Shown: positions 61,220 to 64,000 of the stretch, in pieces
How the letters are laid out: every line of letters begins with the position of its first letter
Numbering within the stretch: the first letter of the stretch is position 1
NCBI RefSeq assembly: GCF_004664715.2
Contig: NC_051069.1
Location: 73,492,647-73,556,646 of the forward strand
From: Peromyscus leucopus
Lineage: Eukaryota > Chordata > Mammalia > Rodentia > Cricetidae
DNA: 64,000 nucleotides
Direction of reading: 5' to 3'
The notes under the pieces: generated by a model
The model's input: the letters and a program-made list of their open reading frames with translations, nothing else
Told to the model about the DNA's origin: nothing
The model's database searches: none
Made by a program: the position numbers and the translations under genes

Positions 61220-61970
61220 GAGTGTTGAGTCTCAAGGAACTTGAGATCTCGGAATACGTGATGTCCCCTCATATGAGGCAGCCCATGTTATCAAGAATTA
61301 TTACAAAGAAGAAACCAAGCTTTACGGTATGAACTTCTGCCTCCTAGACCATGCAATTGGCCAGTTAAATACATTCATCTCATTAAATCTCTACCAACTT
61401 CTAAAATAGGTATAATTGAGCATATGAGGATCAGAGTTGTCAAAACAATTTCCTGTGTGTAGATTATAAAATATATCACTTAATTAAAAGAGCTCTTGAT
61501 TTGGATTTAAAACACACATTATTTCCCCTATGCACCAGTGAGGTATCTGAAGCAGATGCTGAAATATTAAATCAAGTGGAAGTTCAAATTAGACTGAAAT
61601 GAAGATGGAAAAGTGAGCCATTTAACAGCAACAAAGGTCCACAAACAGATACAATTCAAATGACCTAAAAATAATTTGGGCTTCCCTAACTGAATAACCC
61701 AAGGCTCTTGGTATTAGGTAATATGAACAGGGAAGAAGCTCTCTCACCAACCCTTGACGCTATTTTATGCCAGTACCCTTCTCATTCAACACGATGACCT
61801 CCAGCAGGCTTGGAAGCTATCTTCACGTGAATAAGAACAGAGACTGCCTCTTTCCACAGGATGTGCAGGAGAGCCTCTTCTTTGTGAGGTGCCCTACTCT
61901 CTCTAGCTATGATTTGGTTGCATGCATAATCTTTAAGTAGTTGCTTTGGCTAAAGATAAGGCAGCAGTAT
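61217..61970. other. Unique sequence
   Basis: Nothing recognised. Confidence 0.4.
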
Positions 61971-62180
61971 GACTGTAACAGTTGTTCACATCCCATGGGT
62001 TAGATCCATTTGGTGGACACATTTCAGACACCTTGCATATCAGATAGATTCATAATAGTAACAAAATTATAGTTACAAAGTAGAAATAAAATAATTTTAT
62101 GCTTGGGGGGGTCACTATAACATGAGAAACTGTATTAAAGGGTTGTAACATTAGGCAGGTTGAGAACTACTGGGCTATAA
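61971..62180 (+). mobile_element. URR1-like non-autonomous hAT DNA transposon
   Basis: The body (61979-62172) ends 'aggttgagaactactg', the inverted counterpart of the left end 'cagttgttcacatcccatgg'. The inside ('ttcataatagtaacaaaatt', 'tagttacaaagtag', 'ggtcactataacatgag', 'aactgtattaaagggttg') matches the common rodent URR1 element. Flanking octamers 'gactgtaa' (61971-61978) and 'ggctataa' (62173-62180) agree at 6 of 8 bases, as expected of a decayed 8-bp hAT duplication. There is no transposase. Confidence 0.8.
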
Positions 62181-64000
62181 CTTTTCTTGAAATGACAATA
62201 ATAATACTTCCCCCAAATCTACAGTGAGAGACATATACTTCAGGAAGAAGGGGATAATCTTCTTCTGCAAGTACTGTGGAAAGCACAGAAGTTCACTGAG
62301 AGGTATAGTGTTTGGGACTGGAACAGTGTTTGAGTGGCTTCCTTAAAGCAGTTGTATGATGTCATATTTGTTTGTTAACTAGAATAAAATGATTTTGTTT
62401 GAATAAATCAGAGTTCTCACCTCAATTAGAATTAAGAGGAGATTTATTTTTTCTCTAGCTAAATGAGTGACACAGAAACATCAATTCAAATTGATGTTCC
62501 AAATAATGTGTTCCAATATGGTAATAGTTTGAATAAGTTTTTATAGTTATAGAACAAAAAATTCGTACATCAACTCACTTTTCAAATAGATGGGTAGGAA
62601 CAGGGGGAAACTGAGTTACAGCAAAGTAGGGAATCTCTGCTATAGTTTTCAGATGTCATTTGATGACATTTGGGGGTTGTTGAAAGCTAATGGCCTGCTA
62701 AGTTATTATATCCCCAACGTTTTCACATGATAGTGACAAGGATGTTGATCAAACATAGAGGTGGACAGTGAATGGCTCTTAACAAGGCTATAGATGGTCC
62801 CCCCAAAATTGCCTCTGAATCTGAAACATTCCAACCATCAACAGACGTGAAGTTCAAGAAAATCAATCAGCTTTGTAGAATCTTTAACATTGATGTAGAC
62901 TTTTTTTTTCCCCACTAGGCCTTTTCATTCACACTAGGAAAGGGGGCCGTGAGTGATTACTGTAATATGGACTACGCCAGAAGTAACAACTTCATCCATT
63001 AATGTACTCACGCATTAATATTTTCTGTGCTAATGTACTCATGCAGCAACAATTTATCAACTCCTTAGTGTATTAGGCACTAGTTAGTGCTTCAATGAGC
63101 TCATGCTTTTATGATGGGAACTAGTAATTAAAATGTCATATGTTAGGTATTCTAATAGGTGTTACTATAGGAGCCATTTGGAAGAAATTCAGAGTTAAGA
63201 AGTACTGTGAAGAGTCACCAAGGAATGTTTTCTTGAAAAAGAGCACCAGAATTGAGTTTAAGGCTCCACAAGAATTAGCCAAGTGATTCATTAAAAAAAC
63301 GGTGAGAGGTGATGTCATCACGGAGAAACTAGATCAAAGACATAACATCACCAATATTGGGGCAAACCAAGTTTGTACGATACAACATGTCAAGAGAGAC
63401 ACGAGAGCCTGATTTAAACACACTGAATAAACTCAAACTGAAGGGAAGATGGTTCCCCAAGAAATCAGACTTTTCTCAGAAATTTCACACTGAGAGAAGG
63501 GAAAGGCTGAAACTTGAGCCAGGTGGTGAACACTTTCTCTCCCAGGAGGAGATAAAGGCAGTACTGACTTGTCAGATCACCTTGCAAGAGAACCAGAGAC
63601 TGGAATCTAGACAAGGATGAGTTAGCCTTGACCAGAACTGCTTAGTTACGCACACCTCCTGCCCTTTCAAGCTAAATCTCGTGTCAGGAACCCACAGGCA
63701 GACTTTTAGGGAGGGCTTTGAGTTCCACCTGATCCCTTTACTTGCTGCTCTTCCTTAGTGGCCATGTTGAAAATGAATCTCCCTCCTTTGTTTCTACTCT
63801 TACTGGCTTATTCAATTGTTTGCTTGAGGATGGGAGGGGTAGGGAGAGCCTGGCTTGTCAGAGTTGTGAGAGCCCAGACTCTGATATTAAAGATACCAGA
63901 AACTATTTTGATTCCAGAAGGCCATTTTTGCGTAAGCATATAACCCACTTTGAACATATTCTAATCCCATTTTGAACTCTCTACCCTTTCTACTCTCCAC
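62181..64000. other. 1.8 kb unique sequence
   Basis: No transposon recognised. A short imperfect duplication 'taatgtactcacgcattaa' / 'taatgtactcatgcagcaa' lies near 63000-63050. Frames at 63357-63620 (+, 87 codons, charged, Lys/Arg/Glu-rich) and 63742-63975 (+) show no domain. Confidence 0.4.

Noticed and set aside
63357..63975. Charged 87-codon frame and neighbouring frames at the right edge
   Set aside because: No motif or exon signals; could be the edge of something outside the window, but nothing here supports it.

Overview
This window looks like non-coding nuclear DNA from a muroid rodent, most likely a cricetid (deer mouse, vole or hamster group). The best clue is the B1 SINE copies. 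They carry a 3' half reading 'ggaaaggcgcaaagctaca', which I associate with cricetid rather than mouse B1. B2/B3-, B4- and ID-type SINEs, rodent L1 3' ends and a URR1-like hAT element agree with this. The sequence is AT-rich, with long microsatellites. I found no protein-coding exon, rRNA, genuine tRNA gene or CRISPR array that I can defend. The open reading frames are short and mostly fall in repeats, so I read the window as intergenic or as the inside of a very large intron.

Layout. 1-7.9 kb holds a 175-bp direct duplication around an old TG...CA repeat, a compound CA/GA microsatellite, an antisense L1 3' UTR and an old L1 fragment. 9.6-17.1 kb is the richest stretch. It has an old L1 ORF2 fragment, a 5'-inverted (twin-primed) L1 with a clear target-site duplication (11041-12774), an antisense solo LTR with a perfect 6-bp duplication (13751-14162), a second LTR-like element with an embedded B1-like segment (16036-16484), and a second copy of the TG...CA repeat (16571-17110). 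17.1-26.7 kb is mostly unique, with B3/B4 SINEs and an old L1 interrupted by an LTR-like block. 26.7-31.3 kb has a B1 and several L1 3' ends.

31-45.9 kb is repeat-poor and AT-rich, apart from an ID relic, two L1 3' ends and a B4 SINE. 45.9-56.5 kb contains another LTR-like element, a 0.9-kb repeat-free block that could be conserved regulatory DNA (46.93-47.83 kb), an old L1, SINEs, several microsatellites, a degraded retrovirus-like block, a B1 with a GGC expansion and an antisense L1 segment. 57-64 kb is mostly unique, with an LTR-like element, a B1 whose tail became a TTTA microsatellite, a GA microsatellite and a URR1-like hAT transposon with a diverged 8-bp duplication.

No genes work together here. 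The content records successive insertions. Family names come from recognising motifs by eye and should be read as class-level calls unless termini or duplications are quoted. I found no convincing new biological system. The most informative objects are insertions whose structure shows how they arose.
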